DNA of 64,000 bases. Origin: Alphaproteobacteria bacterium (GTDB lineage Bacteria; Pseudomonadota; Alphaproteobacteria; DSM-16000; Inquilinaceae). Of this stretch, positions 53,678-63,767 are shown in pieces; the stretch's first letter is position 1, and each line of letters opens with the position of its first letter. The translations under genes and the position numbers were made by a program. Below the pieces are notes generated by a model that was not told the origin of the DNA, ran no database searches, and saw only the letters and a list, made by a program, of their open reading frames with translations. The stretch covers positions 1-64,000 of the forward strand of contig JANQIX010000057.1 in NCBI GenBank assembly GCA_028281925.1. The letters run 5' to 3'.

Positions 53678-55393
53678 TCAGGCCAGGGCTGCCAGCGCCT
53701 CTTGCTGATCGTCGTTTTCCGCCGGCATCGCGACAGGCCGCGGCGCGGCCAGGCCAAGGCGCTCAAAATCCATCATATGCTTGCGCCCATCGTCCAATTG
53801 GCGATTGAAATTCCGATAGACCGGATCGTCTTCTACTGAACCCCGGTCCAGCGCGTCGATCGCGTCCCTCATATATTGCGGCCAGTCGATCGGCACCCAG
53901 AACGACGAAACGCTGACCGGCATGAAAAGGAACTGTACGAGCCCGAACGAGTATCGCATCGCCGCGAACCGGCAGGCGGCAGACACCTGATCCGGAGCCA
54001 GCCGTTCCAGGCGCGGCAGGGCCTTCAGAACCTGGAGATACTCTTCTTCGCTCTTCGGCTCGATGGCAAATCCCCAGTCGGAGAACCAGGCCTCTCCGGT
54101 GGTCACAACGGGCATGCCCGACGTCGCAAACTCCAACGCGGCTTCGCTGCGCACGGTGACCAAAGCGTCGACCCCCTGACGCAGGCTTGCGCCGTTCACG
54201 CCCTCGGGGAACAGCCGGACGTTGTCCGCGCCGCAGGCCTTCACCATCGCCGCCTCGACCGGACCGACCTTGTAGTGCACGTTGTCCGGATGCGGCTTCA
54301 CAATCCAGTTGATGTCGGGCATTTGCCGCGCAAGCTGCAAGGTGCGCTCCAACCAGACATGATGATCGGCATAGATCGACCAGTTGCCTGAATGCGCCTC
54401 GTCGGTGAAGACGTGGGAGACGAGGCACACCGTGAACTTCTCCGGATCAAGTCCAATCCCGGTCTGCAGCTCACGGCGATCCAGCACCGGCAGTTCAGTG
54501 GCAAACGCACTGTACATGCCCGGCTCGTTGGACCGCTTCGTCTGACCGCGAAACCGACGCTCGATCCACTCGCGCCCCCCGTCGGCCAATTCGGCCCGGA
54601 ACGCCGCCGGAACCTGGGCGATCTCGCTCGGCAGGAAGCGGTATTCGTGAGTCCACAGATCCGGCAGGCTGTCGTATCGGCGCACGGTGAAGCGGTCGCT
54701 CGGGGGTTTGATGCTGAAGACCGATGCGCCCTGCTTGGCTGCCAGCCGGGCCAGGATACCGTAGTCACTGTAGACCCGATGGCCCGTGACCAGGGCGCGA
54801 ACGCGAAACCGACTCAGGACGTCGGTTCCGTAAAGGTAGAGGATGCACGCCTTGGTCAGGGTCCAGTCGAGGTCCGGACCGGGTTCGGTCAAGGTGGTCT
54901 GGCACTGGAAGCGCAGGAAATCGTCGTAGATTACGTCGCCCACAGGCAGTCCGTCGATGTTCAGAGACAGAACCCAACGCTGCAGATCCGCGCCAACCAG
55001 TCGTGACGCTTGGCGCCAGGGCGCCGAGGCCTGCTCCCCGCGTGCGTGGTCCCAAACTCTGGGTTCCACCACCTTGGCGCCGAAGGCTCTCGCCACCTCG
55101 CCCATGGGCGCCCCGTCATGGCCGATGATGGCAACGATCTGCGCGCCGGTACGCATGCGCAGGTACTGGGCGATGAACAGATTGGTGATGACGTAGGGTG
55201 GATGGGGATTGACGAGCTCCAGCAGGATGACGTCGTCGGTGGGCGGGCGAAACGCGTGGGCCTGGGTGGCCCAGAACCGCTCGGCCTTGCGCGCATACTC
55301 GCCCCAAAGCTCAGCGATATCGTCTTCTTCCCAACGGAAGCCCATGACTGCGCGCCCCTTGCCGATGGTCTTCGGCGCCGCAGAACTGGGCAT
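53678..55393 (-). CDS. glycosyltransferase-like protein of the surface-glycan region
   Basis: 571 residues from ATG 55393; ATG 55345 (MGFRWEEDDIAELW, with aagggg upstream) is an equal alternative. Two Rossmann-like halves: the N-terminal part has ELVNPHPPYVITNLF and GHDGAPMGEVARAFGA; the C-terminal GT-B-like part has CLVSHVFTDEAHSGNW, INWIVKPHPDNVHY, VTVRSEAALEFATSGMPVV and a helical tail. The KPHPDN and SEAALE motifs recall capsule-polysaccharide (Kdo-transferase-like) enzymes. Soluble, no signal. Substrate unknown; context is nonulosonate-like sugar genes. Confidence 0.7.
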   Translation of the reverse strand: MPSSAAPKTIGKGRAVMGFRWEEDDIAELWGEYARKAERFWATQAHAFRPPTDDVILLELVNPHPPYVITNLFIAQYLRMRTGAQIVAIIGHDGAPMGEVARAFGAKVVEPRVWDHARGEQASAPWRQASRLVGADLQRWVLSLNIDGLPVGDVIYDDFLRFQCQTTLTEPGPDLDWTLTKACILYLYGTDVLSRFRVRALVTGHRVYSDYGILARLAAKQGASVFSIKPPSDRFTVRRYDSLPDLWTHEYRFLPSEIAQVPAAFRAELADGGREWIERRFRGQTKRSNEPGMYSAFATELPVLDRRELQTGIGLDPEKFTVCLVSHVFTDEAHSGNWSIYADHHVWLERTLQLARQMPDINWIVKPHPDNVHYKVGPVEAAMVKACGADNVRLFPEGVNGASLRQGVDALVTVRSEAALEFATSGMPVVTTGEAWFSDWGFAIEPKSEEEYLQVLKALPRLERLAPDQVSAACRFAAMRYSFGLVQFLFMPVSVSSFWVPIDWPQYMRDAIDALDRGSVEDDPVYRNFNRQLDDGRKHMMDFERLGLAAPRPVAMPAENDDQQEALAALA

Positions 55394-55639
55394 TTACCGT
55401 CCGCGCGCCATGGAGATTGTGCGTCTGCGTTACCAGAGTCTCGCTTAACAAATCATTGATGGGAGCCACACATGCCGCAACGAAGCCAGCCTTGCTTTAC
55501 GAAGAGTTAACATGTCCTGAGCGAACTGTAGGGAGAGGCTGGGTCTTTCCGTGCCGTATGCGAGTGCTGTTCGAAGATAGGCGAGCGGTGACCCACCGCC
55601 GTCCGATTGCTTCTTAGGCGCGAACTTGAGGTCGGGCTG

Positions 55640-55915
55640 ATGGTGACAGGAATACAACTCCGGATGGCTCGAGCGGCCTTGCGCTTGAAGATAGACGACG
55701 TCGCCGAGCAACTGGAAATCCCATGGGCACGGCTGCAGCGCATGGAACGCCAAGATGACTCGCTGTCGATCGATCCCGACGCCTTGTCGCGACTAGAGGC
55801 ATTCTTCGATGCCCGCGGCGTATGCTTCACCTCGGGCAATGGTTCCCTGTTGCCAGGCGTTGCGCTGCGGGGAGAGTGGGCGACTGCAGCCCCGGCTAGT
55901 GGTGAACCGTCATGA
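55640..55915 (+). CDS. small XRE-type HTH protein
   Basis: 91 residues from ATG 55640 (MVTGIQLRMARAALRL). A Cro/CI-type HTH lies at residues 5-50 (LKIDDVAEQLEIPWARLQRM), followed by the segment GVCFTSGNGSLLPGVALRGE common to small alphaproteobacterial XRE regulators. It overlaps the radical SAM gene by ATGA, so the regulator and enzyme are translationally coupled, which is unusual for a glycan operon. Confidence 0.8.
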   Translation: MVTGIQLRMARAALRLKIDDVAEQLEIPWARLQRMERQDDSLSIDPDALSRLEAFFDARGVCFTSGNGSLLPGVALRGEWATAAPASGEPS

Positions 55916-57324
55916 AGAGGCTGTTCTCGGCACCCACGACCGCGAATCTCGAGCTGACCGATCTGTGCAACGTCAAGTGTCGCCACTGCTACAATTTCTG
56001 GCGCGACGAAAGCATGGGCACGACATCGCTTACGACCGAGCGCCTTGACAGAGTGTTGGCGGAATTGGCCGACGCAGGCGTGTTTCACGTGATCTTCACC
56101 GGCGGCGAGCCGTTCTCACGGTTCGAGCTGCTGGAGCACGGCCTCCGGCGCAGCCGGGAACTCGGCCTATCGGTCAGCTGCAACAGCAACTTGATGCTGG
56201 CCACGCAGGACCGTGTGTGCCGGCTCACCGCTGTCGGATTGGATCACATCCTGACCAGCCTGCCGTCATTAGACCCGGTCGTGAACGACCGGATCATGAA
56301 CAGCGTCGGATCTTACGAGAAGATCATCGAGGGCATCCGGCTTTGCGTCGACGGCGGCATCCGGATCAGCGTCAACATGGTGATCACCCGCGCCAACATG
56401 GGCGACGTCTACGAGACGGGGCGCCTCGTGGCTGACCTGGGCGTAGAGAAGCTGTTCGTGACCCGATCAGTTCCCCCGACCTACAGTGATCCGACAAAGG
56501 AAACCGACTACACCCTGACGCCGGAAGAGCAGCTGGCCGTGCTCGACGACGCCCTCAGGGTCCGCGATGAATTCGGCCTTATGGTCGGCACGCTGGTCGC
56601 CTACCCCTTATGCTTCCTTGGCGATCTCGAACGCTATGCCGACTTTGCCGGCAGGGGCTGTCCATCCCAGTCGGGACACCGGATCAGCGTGAATGCCGAC
56701 GGCACGACCCATGTCTGCGTCCACGAAGAGGAGAGCTACGGTAATCTGTTCGATCGACCGATCGGGGAGATCTATCGCGATCGCATGCGCAAATGGCACA
56801 ACGGCTCGTTCCGGTATGCCGGCTGCCGAGGCTGCGCATATGAGAACATCTGCGAGTCCGGATGCAGCATGAGCGCCCAGGCTCATTCCGGCAGTCATGA
56901 TGCCAAGGATCCGCTGTTCGTCGGCCCGCACGCGTTCACCCGACACTTCACAGCGCTGGACGATCCGGATCTGTTGACCGCAATCGATGGCGGGCTGCGG
57001 TTCCTCGCGCCGCGCCGGTTGCGGTTCCGAGCGGAAGACGGGTTCCATCTGCTGAATGTGCGCTGGGGCAACTCATTTCCGGTCAGCGATGACGTGGCCC
57101 GCTTTCTGATCCGGCATCGCGACAGCGGCGAATCCTTCACGCTCGCGGAGTTCGGCCAACGAAACCGCCTGCTGCTGGCGAGACTGTTTGCCAAGGACGC
57201 TCTTGAGGCACCGGACTACGCCGGCTCCGTGTCCAACAAGATGCGTATGGGCCTGAGCGTCAACATCGATGCGTTGCCCGATCAGCACATGGCGCCGACG
57301 CCGTTGGAGGGAGCGAACCGCTGA
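55912..57324 (+). CDS. radical SAM protein with SPASM-type C-terminal cluster domain
   Basis: 470 residues. The radical SAM motif CNVKCRHC has Cys19, Cys23 and Cys26; GGEPF binds SAM; SVNMVIT follows. A SPASM/twitch-like region at 250-330 has CPSQSGHRISVNADGTTHVC and CRGCAYENICESGC, enough cysteines for auxiliary clusters. The C-terminal 110 residues (RLRFRAEDGFHLLNVRWGN) look like a small wHTH/PqqD-like domain. SPASM enzymes usually modify peptides, but no precursor peptide gene is seen; here it sits in a sugar operon. Substrate unknown. Confidence 0.85.
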   Translation: MKRLFSAPTTANLELTDLCNVKCRHCYNFWRDESMGTTSLTTERLDRVLAELADAGVFHVIFTGGEPFSRFELLEHGLRRSRELGLSVSCNSNLMLATQDRVCRLTAVGLDHILTSLPSLDPVVNDRIMNSVGSYEKIIEGIRLCVDGGIRISVNMVITRANMGDVYETGRLVADLGVEKLFVTRSVPPTYSDPTKETDYTLTPEEQLAVLDDALRVRDEFGLMVGTLVAYPLCFLGDLERYADFAGRGCPSQSGHRISVNADGTTHVCVHEEESYGNLFDRPIGEIYRDRMRKWHNGSFRYAGCRGCAYENICESGCSMSAQAHSGSHDAKDPLFVGPHAFTRHFTALDDPDLLTAIDGGLRFLAPRRLRFRAEDGFHLLNVRWGNSFPVSDDVARFLIRHRDSGESFTLAEFGQRNRLLLARLFAKDALEAPDYAGSVSNKMRMGLSVNIDALPDQHMAPTPLEGANR

Positions 57325-57713
57325 GCCCGGACTTCGATCGCGCCTTCGATGACGAGAACGATTTCTATGCCACGGCGGGCGTTGGACGGATCACCAAATT
57401 CGTCACGCATCTGGACCGGTTCCGTCGCAGCGATGACCTGCCCAGCGAGATCGTCCTGGAGAGGACGCCGCAGCTTCGGCTCTCCCTCCCGCACATGGAT
57501 GTCGACCTTTACGAGCCGATACCGGCTGCGCCGGAGCGGCTATTCCCCCGCACCGTTACAGGTGGCTTTGTGATCCTGGATGATTATGGTGCATTTCCCG
57601 GCAACAACCGAACGATAGAGCAGCACTTCACGAGACGGGCGGAAACCGTCAGCAAGCTCCCTTGCTCACAAGCCATCGCCCTTGTGGAAAAGCGTCGGGA
57701 CAACCACGCATGA
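57321..57713 (+). pseudogene. TylF-like O-methyltransferase with internal deletion
   Basis: A 130-codon frame from CTG 57321, which overlaps the radical SAM stop and follows ggaggga by 8 nt. The first about 40 residues (AFDDENDFYATAGVGRITKF, then VTHLDRFRRSDDLPSEIV) match the N-terminus of TylF/deoxyhexose 3-O-methyltransferases. The rest (HMDVDLYEPIPAAPERLFPR, then GGFVILDDYGAFPG) matches their C-terminus. The SAM-binding core, normally starting with ECGVFKG after EIV, is missing, about 80-110 residues, yet the frame is kept. Either a decayed enzyme or a shortened protein with a new role. The stop overlaps the next start (ATGA). Confidence 0.7.
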
Positions 57714-59959
57714 TCATCGATCGCAATGTTGCCGCGTATTGCATCCTGGAAAGCGACTTGCTGTCGCGCGCCCTTGAAAAGGTCGATCAGAACCGCTCGC
57801 GGGTGGCGTTCACGGTAGATAACACACAACGCCCGACGGGAGTTCTCAGCGATGGTGATGTGCGGCGCTGGCTGATCGACCGGGGCTACGCAGACTTGAG
57901 CGTCCCGGTGTCGGCGGTGGCTCGCCCCCGGTTTGTCTCCGCCTTGTTGACCGATCCACCGGAGAAGGTGACGCAGTTGTTCAGGGATGGGATCGACGTG
58001 ATCCCACTGCTTGACGCGCATGGCCACCTGGCGGCATTCGCAACCCTGCAAGACCGCGATCCGGTGATCGGACCGTTCACCATCGGCAAGACGCAGCAGA
58101 CACTGATCGTTGCGGAAATCGGCAACAATCACAATGGTGATCCCGGCCTGGCGCGGCATCTCGTGGATCTGGCGCATGCGTCCGGTGCCGATTGCGTGAA
58201 GTTCCAGATGCGGCAGATATCCAGCCTCTATCGCAACGGCGGCGGCGTCTCTGTCATGCGGGAGGATCTGGGGACCGAGTACACGCTGGACCTTCTGGCA
58301 CGCTTCAACCTGCCGGCAGACTCGCTTCTTGATGTTATGGACTACGCACGACGTCTCGGTCTGCTGCCTCTATGCACACCCTGGGATCCGGCGAGCGTTG
58401 AGATCCTGGACACATGGGGCGTCGACGCATTCAAGATCGCGTCGGCCGATCTTACCAACCATGACCTTCTGATCCGCGTCGCAGCCACCGCCAAGCCTGT
58501 TCTTCTCTCTACAGGCATGTCACGGGAAAGCGAGATTGCGGAGAGCGTTGGACTGTTGCAGGCGGCAGGGACGCCTCTGGTCCTGCTGCACTGCAATTCC
58601 ACCTACCCGACGCCGCTGAAGGACGTGAACCTTTCCTACATTCCGCATTTGGCCGACAGGTACGGCTGCCCTGTGGGGTATTCGGGGCATGAGCGCGGCG
58701 CCGCGGTCGCCGTCGCCGCGGTGGCTCTGGGCGCGAGAGTCATCGAGAAGCACTTCACGGTGGACCGGACCATGGAGGGGGTGGATCACAAGGTTAGCCT
58801 ACTGCCCGACGAGTTCGCAGATATGGTGCAGGCCATTCGCGATGTCGACGCCGCCCTCGGCAATGGGGGCGAGCGTTGCATCAGCCAGGGTGAAATGATC
58901 AATCGGGAAAACCTGGCCAAGAGCCTGGTCGCTACACGCGCAATTGCGCGGGGAGAACGCGTCGAGGAAAGCGACATCCATGTCGCCAGCCCTGGCCGGG
59001 GCATTCAGCCTAACCGGAAGACTGAGCTGATCGGCCGGCGCATGACGCGCGATATCGCCGCCGGAGATTTCTTCTACGCCGGAGACCTTGCTGACGCTCC
59101 CATCCGGCCGCGGTCTTATCGGCTGCGCCGCCAATGGGGCATCCCGGTGCGCTATCACGATCTGGATCGCATCGTGACCGCCAGCAACCCCGACTTTGTC
59201 GAGTACCACCTCAGCTACCGAGATCTCGATGAGGATCCGGGAGACAGCCTTGCGGGTGCGTACGATCTGGATTTTGTCGTCCATTGCCCCGAATTGTTCG
59301 AAGGCGACTTTCTGCTGGACCTTTGCGCGGATGAAGAGCAGGTGCGTGAGCGGTCCATTCGCGAATTGGAACGCGTCATCGCCGTGACCAGACGGCTGCG
59401 TGGATTTCACCGTCCGCAGAAGACGCCGATACCGATCGTCACCAATGTCGGCGGATTTTCTTCAGACGGCCCGCGACCGGGATCCCAGACTACCGCCCTC
59501 TATCGCCGTTTGGAGGCGTGCCTGGCCCGTCTCGATGCCGACGACATCGAGATCCTGCCGCAGACGATGCCACCCTTTCCCTGGCATTTCGGCGGTCAGA
59601 GCCATCACAACATCTTCGTCGACGGCGAGGAGATCGGCGAATACTGCCAACGTAATCGGCGGCGCATCTGTCTGGACATCTCGCATTCGCAGCTGGCCTG
59701 CACGCATGCACGACGGTCCATGCGCACCTTTCTCGACGCCGTGGGACCATTCGTGGGCCACATGCATATCGCGGACGCCAAAGGCGTTGACGGCGAAGGC
59801 TTGCAGATTGGGGAGGGTGATATCGACTTCGGCACACTGTCCGCACAATTGCAGCGAGTAGCGCCGAGCGCCGGCTTCATTCCGGAGATCTGGCAAGGTC
59901 ACAAGAACGACGGTGAGGGCTTCTGGACGGCCATGGACCGGCTGGAGCAGTGGTTCTGA
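57710..59959 (+). CDS. CBS-NeuB-SAF-TIM-barrel multidomain sugar synthase
   Basis: 749 residues from ATG 57710. Order: CBS pair (1-115; GVLSDGDVRRWLI), NeuB sialic-acid-synthase barrel (125-385; VAEIGNNHNGDPGLARHLVD, KFQMRQ, GYSGHERG, EKHFTVDR), SAF domain (400-460; VATRAIARGERVEESDI), then a xylose-isomerase-like TIM barrel (470-745; FVEYHLSYRDL, ICLDISHSQLACTHAR, HMHIADAKGVDGEG). The NeuB part condenses PEP with a hexosamine-derived sugar to a nonulosonate. The CBS pair, as in related nucleotidyltransferases, may sense nucleotides; the extra barrel could be an epimerase or isomerase. Confidence 0.9.
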   Translation: MIIDRNVAAYCILESDLLSRALEKVDQNRSRVAFTVDNTQRPTGVLSDGDVRRWLIDRGYADLSVPVSAVARPRFVSALLTDPPEKVTQLFRDGIDVIPLLDAHGHLAAFATLQDRDPVIGPFTIGKTQQTLIVAEIGNNHNGDPGLARHLVDLAHASGADCVKFQMRQISSLYRNGGGVSVMREDLGTEYTLDLLARFNLPADSLLDVMDYARRLGLLPLCTPWDPASVEILDTWGVDAFKIASADLTNHDLLIRVAATAKPVLLSTGMSRESEIAESVGLLQAAGTPLVLLHCNSTYPTPLKDVNLSYIPHLADRYGCPVGYSGHERGAAVAVAAVALGARVIEKHFTVDRTMEGVDHKVSLLPDEFADMVQAIRDVDAALGNGGERCISQGEMINRENLAKSLVATRAIARGERVEESDIHVASPGRGIQPNRKTELIGRRMTRDIAAGDFFYAGDLADAPIRPRSYRLRRQWGIPVRYHDLDRIVTASNPDFVEYHLSYRDLDEDPGDSLAGAYDLDFVVHCPELFEGDFLLDLCADEEQVRERSIRELERVIAVTRRLRGFHRPQKTPIPIVTNVGGFSSDGPRPGSQTTALYRRLEACLARLDADDIEILPQTMPPFPWHFGGQSHHNIFVDGEEIGEYCQRNRRRICLDISHSQLACTHARRSMRTFLDAVGPFVGHMHIADAKGVDGEGLQIGEGDIDFGTLSAQLQRVAPSAGFIPEIWQGHKNDGEGFWTAMDRLEQWF

Positions 59960-60024
59960 CCACCTGACGCACTGCACTCCCAAAGGCAGGCAGCACCCAC
60001 GCAGTCCGGCTCGAGTTCTTCGTT

Positions 60025-60837
60025 TTAGACCACTGCCATCTCGTACGCAGCCGTCGGGATGGCCGCTGCTTCGCCCGATCCGTTCTCGTGCAGCCAACGC
60101 AAGCACGCTTCGGCCATCACCAGGTCAACCGCCGCGTCGATATCGACGGATCTCATCTCCGGCACTTCATAGCCGAGCATCCGTGTGCCGAACAGAAAGT
60201 CCTGCCGCGGGTTGTCAGCGTGGAAGACATCGATCACGCCGTTGGCGCGGAAGACGGGCGGCAGCACCTGCCGGCGGGGATGCGTGCGCTCGTCGCAGCC
60301 ATCGACATAGGGCGTCAGCATCCCTGTGTCCTGGTCACGACGCTTGCTCCAATAGGGGTGCCCCTTGGTTACCTTGGTGATGGACCGGACGCTGTGCAGA
60401 TCGGGCCGTGAGCGCAGCAGGGCGACGGCGTTGTCGATATCTGCGGGCTGGCGCAAAGGCGTGGTCGGGCGCAGCCAGGCGATAATCGCGGGCGGACGTC
60501 CGGCCGCATCCAGCATGGACACGACATGCCGGGCGACATCCAGATCGGTCGCCGCATCGCCGGCGAATTCGGCCGGCCGCAGGAACGAAACATCGGCGCC
60601 GGCCCTCCTCGCCAAGTCCGCGTAATCGGGACTGTCCGTGCTGACGAAGACATAGTCCAGCGAGGATGCGGCGAGCCCGGACTGCACGGCGCGCACCAGA
60701 AGCGGCACGCCGTCCAACTCGCGCACGTTCTTGTTCTTCAGACCACGGGAGCCGCTGCGCGCCGGCACCAGCCCGACAACCTGGCCGGTCATCGGTGCGG
60801 TCGTCCCCATATCGCGGGCTGGGCGGGCAATACGCAT
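60025..60837 (-). CDS. neuA: CMP-sugar (acylneuraminate) cytidylyltransferase
   Basis: 270 residues; starts at 60837, 60810 or 60792 are possible. Nucleotidyltransferase fold: VGLVPARSGSRGLKNKNVRE binds CTP, VFVSTDSPDYADLA and WLRPTTPLRQPADID are diagnostic of NeuA/PseF/LegF. It activates the nonulosonate made by the NeuB-type gene, with which it is convergent (65 bp apart, no obvious terminator). Which sugar is used cannot be told. Confidence 0.9.
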   Translation of the reverse strand: MRIARPARDMGTTAPMTGQVVGLVPARSGSRGLKNKNVRELDGVPLLVRAVQSGLAASSLDYVFVSTDSPDYADLARRAGADVSFLRPAEFAGDAATDLDVARHVVSMLDAAGRPPAIIAWLRPTTPLRQPADIDNAVALLRSRPDLHSVRSITKVTKGHPYWSKRRDQDTGMLTPYVDGCDERTHPRRQVLPPVFRANGVIDVFHADNPRQDFLFGTRMLGYEVPEMRSVDIDAAVDLVMAEACLRWLHENGSGEAAAIPTAAYEMAVV

Positions 60838-60916
60838 GATGCTGGAACTCCCTCGAAGGGCGCAGACGGATAACCGCGAAGGGACGCGGATGACGTAGCG
60901 TTCGCGATTTCCGAAA

Positions 60917-60950
60917 GGTTAAGGAGGTTTGCGTTGACAACCTCTTAACC
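60917..60950. promoter_or_regulatory. hairpin upstream of neuA
   Basis: ggttaaggaggttt...caacctcttaacc forms a 12-bp stem with one bulged base. It contains an aaggaggt Shine-Dalgarno-like sequence followed by TTG and a four-codon frame on the plus strand, and ttgaca at 60934-60939. It lies 80 bp upstream of neuA on the complementary strand. It may be a terminator-like or regulatory structure. Confidence 0.4.
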
Positions 60951-60978
60951 GTCAGCGGCCGTCAGTCCCGATCGGACG

Positions 60979-61272
60979 CTACATGGGATATCCGAGTGCG
61001 GAGAGATTGCGCGGAAGCAGTTCCGACAGCCGCCAGTTGGACGCCCGATACTGCCGATCGATCCGGCCCACTGTCATCGGCAAGAAGGCCAACCGTGCCC
61101 TGGGCGCACGCTCGACCGCCGCTGCATCCAGTGCAGGCTTGGCAACCCATCGCCATTGGTGGAAGTCCGAGAGATCGTCGAAGTACTGAATCATCGTGCC
61201 GTACTGACAGTTCCACAAGATAACCCTAAGCCGGGTACCATCATCGCAGGACAATCGTGATGCCGTCCCCAT
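60979..61272 (-). CDS. small hypothetical protein, uncertain
   Basis: 97 codons from ATG 61272, or 71 from ATG 61194 (MIQYFDDLSDFHQWRW). The C-terminal part (AFLPMTVGRIDRQYRASNWR) has ordinary codon use, but no motif or good ribosome site is seen. It lies between neuA and the UDP-glucuronate decarboxylase gene and could be a remnant. Low confidence. Confidence 0.35.
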   Translation of the reverse strand: MGTASRLSCDDGTRLRVILWNCQYGTMIQYFDDLSDFHQWRWVAKPALDAAAVERAPRARLAFLPMTVGRIDRQYRASNWRLSELLPRNLSALGYPM

Positions 61273-61375
61273 GACAGGGGATTTGCCCCCGCACTGGGGA
61301 CATTAGCCAACAAGGTTAACGTCTCTTAAATCCCTTTGGCCCCAGGATCTTCACAAAGATTACCGCGAGGGGGCC

Positions 61376-62332
<957 letters not shown>

Positions 62333-62449
62333 CCAGCCTCGCGGCTCCGTTTCGAGGAATTGGTTAACGCATCGGTAACGCCGCAGAGCGCAGTATGCGT
62401 GAAGACATGGCGGGCCGCTCCCCGGGCCGCCGAAGCGGGACCGACAGTC

Positions 62450-63079
62450 GTGAGATATGTGAGCCATCGCGGCTACTGGTGGACGCCGCAGGAAAAGAAC
62501 AGTCCGGACGCCTTCCGGCGCGCGCTCGATCTTGGCTACGGGATCGAGCTGGACGTGCGCGACGCCTGCGGACGGCTTGTCGTCTCCCATGACCCGCCGA
62601 CGGGCCAGGAGATGACCGTCGATGACTTCCTGGCACTGGCCCATGACTTCCGATGCGACGTGCCGATCGCGCTGAATCTCAAGGCCGATGGCCTGTGCGG
62701 TCGGCTGAACGCCGCCCTTTCGGGCTCGCTGTTGCAGGACGCGTTCGTCTTCGACATGTCGATCCCCGACACCCTGGCCTATCTCGACAATGGCCCGAAC
62801 GTGTTCGTACGGCAGAGCGAAGTGGAGCCGGACCCTTGTCTGCTGGATCGGGCCGCAGGCGTCTGGCTTGATGCGTTCTACGACGACACTTGGTTCGACG
62901 AAGCGGTGATCACGGCGCATCTCGATGCCGGCCGGCGCGTCTGCCTAGTCTCGCCCGAACTGCATGGCCGCGAGCACGCGCCCGCCTGGGACCGCTGGGC
63001 CGACTGGTCGGCGATGGGCGACGAGCGGGTGCTGCTGTGCACCGACCATCCGGAAGAGGCGGAGAGACGCTTTGCCTGA
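62450..63079 (+). CDS. glycerophosphodiester phosphodiesterase-like protein
   Basis: 209 residues from GTG 62450 (MRYVSHRGYWWTPQEKN). GDPD barrel start: SHRG, then IELDVRDACGRLVVSHDPP, providing the metal-binding Glu/Asp and catalytic His pair, and IALNLKADGL. Shorter than typical GDPD (about 240-250). An earlier TTG (62360) adds an unlikely leader. It overlaps the HAD gene by 8 bp; the GDPD-HAD-nucleotidyltransferase trio is a recurrent glycan-operon set, perhaps acting on a glycerophospho or lipid-linked substrate. Confidence 0.8.
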   Translation: MRYVSHRGYWWTPQEKNSPDAFRRALDLGYGIELDVRDACGRLVVSHDPPTGQEMTVDDFLALAHDFRCDVPIALNLKADGLCGRLNAALSGSLLQDAFVFDMSIPDTLAYLDNGPNVFVRQSEVEPDPCLLDRAAGVWLDAFYDDTWFDEAVITAHLDAGRRVCLVSPELHGREHAPAWDRWADWSAMGDERVLLCTDHPEEAERRFA

Positions 63080-63767
63080 TCGGATCCGCACCGTCATTTT
63101 CGACATGGACGGCGTCCTTATCGACGCCAAAGACTGGCATTACGAGGCGCTGAACCGCGCTCTCGGCCTGTTCGGGTACGAGATCGGCCGGTACGACCAT
63201 CTGGTGACCTATGACGGCCTGCCGACGCGCACCAAGCTGGAAATGCTGTCGCGCGAACGCGGCCTGCCGCAAGGCCTGCATCCGCTGATCGGCGAGTTGA
63301 AGCAGCTCTACACGACGGAGATCGTGCACAGCCGCTGCAAGCCGACCTTTCAGCATCAGTACCTGCTGTCCCGGCTGAAGGCGATGGGCTATCGGCTGGC
63401 AGTGGCCTCCAATGCCGTGGGCGCGAGCGTCGAGCTGATGATGCGCAAGGCACATCTGATCGATTACTTCGACTGCCTGTTCAGCAATGAAGATGTTTCC
63501 CGGCCCAAGCCGGATCCGGAAATCTACCAGCTGACCATGGCTCGGCTGGAAGTGACGCCCGGTGAGAGCCTGATTGTCGAGGACAACCCCAAAGGCATTC
63601 AGGCGGCCCATCGCTCCGGCGCCCATGTTCTGGAGGTGGAAACGACGGCCGACGTCAAGCTGGACGCCATTCTGGCCCGGATCGCCGAGATCGAGCACCG
63701 CCGCCGACACCCCGTAGCCAATGCTGACGGCCCCGGCAGCGCCCTGACTGCGGAGCCGGCGCAGTGA
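63072..63767 (+). CDS. HAD-superfamily phosphatase
   Basis: 231 residues from TTG 63072, 5 nt after ggagag. Motif I IFDMDGVLIDAKDWHYEAL, motif II AVASNAVG, motif III RPKPDPEIY, motif IV LIVEDNPKGIQAA: a complete beta-phosphoglucomutase-like HAD with a helical cap. Likely dephosphorylates a sugar phosphate in nucleotide-sugar synthesis. Its stop overlaps the next start (GTGA). Confidence 0.9.
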   Translation: MPDRIRTVIFDMDGVLIDAKDWHYEALNRALGLFGYEIGRYDHLVTYDGLPTRTKLEMLSRERGLPQGLHPLIGELKQLYTTEIVHSRCKPTFQHQYLLSRLKAMGYRLAVASNAVGASVELMMRKAHLIDYFDCLFSNEDVSRPKPDPEIYQLTMARLEVTPGESLIVEDNPKGIQAAHRSGAHVLEVETTADVKLDAILARIAEIEHRRRHPVANADGPGSALTAEPAQ

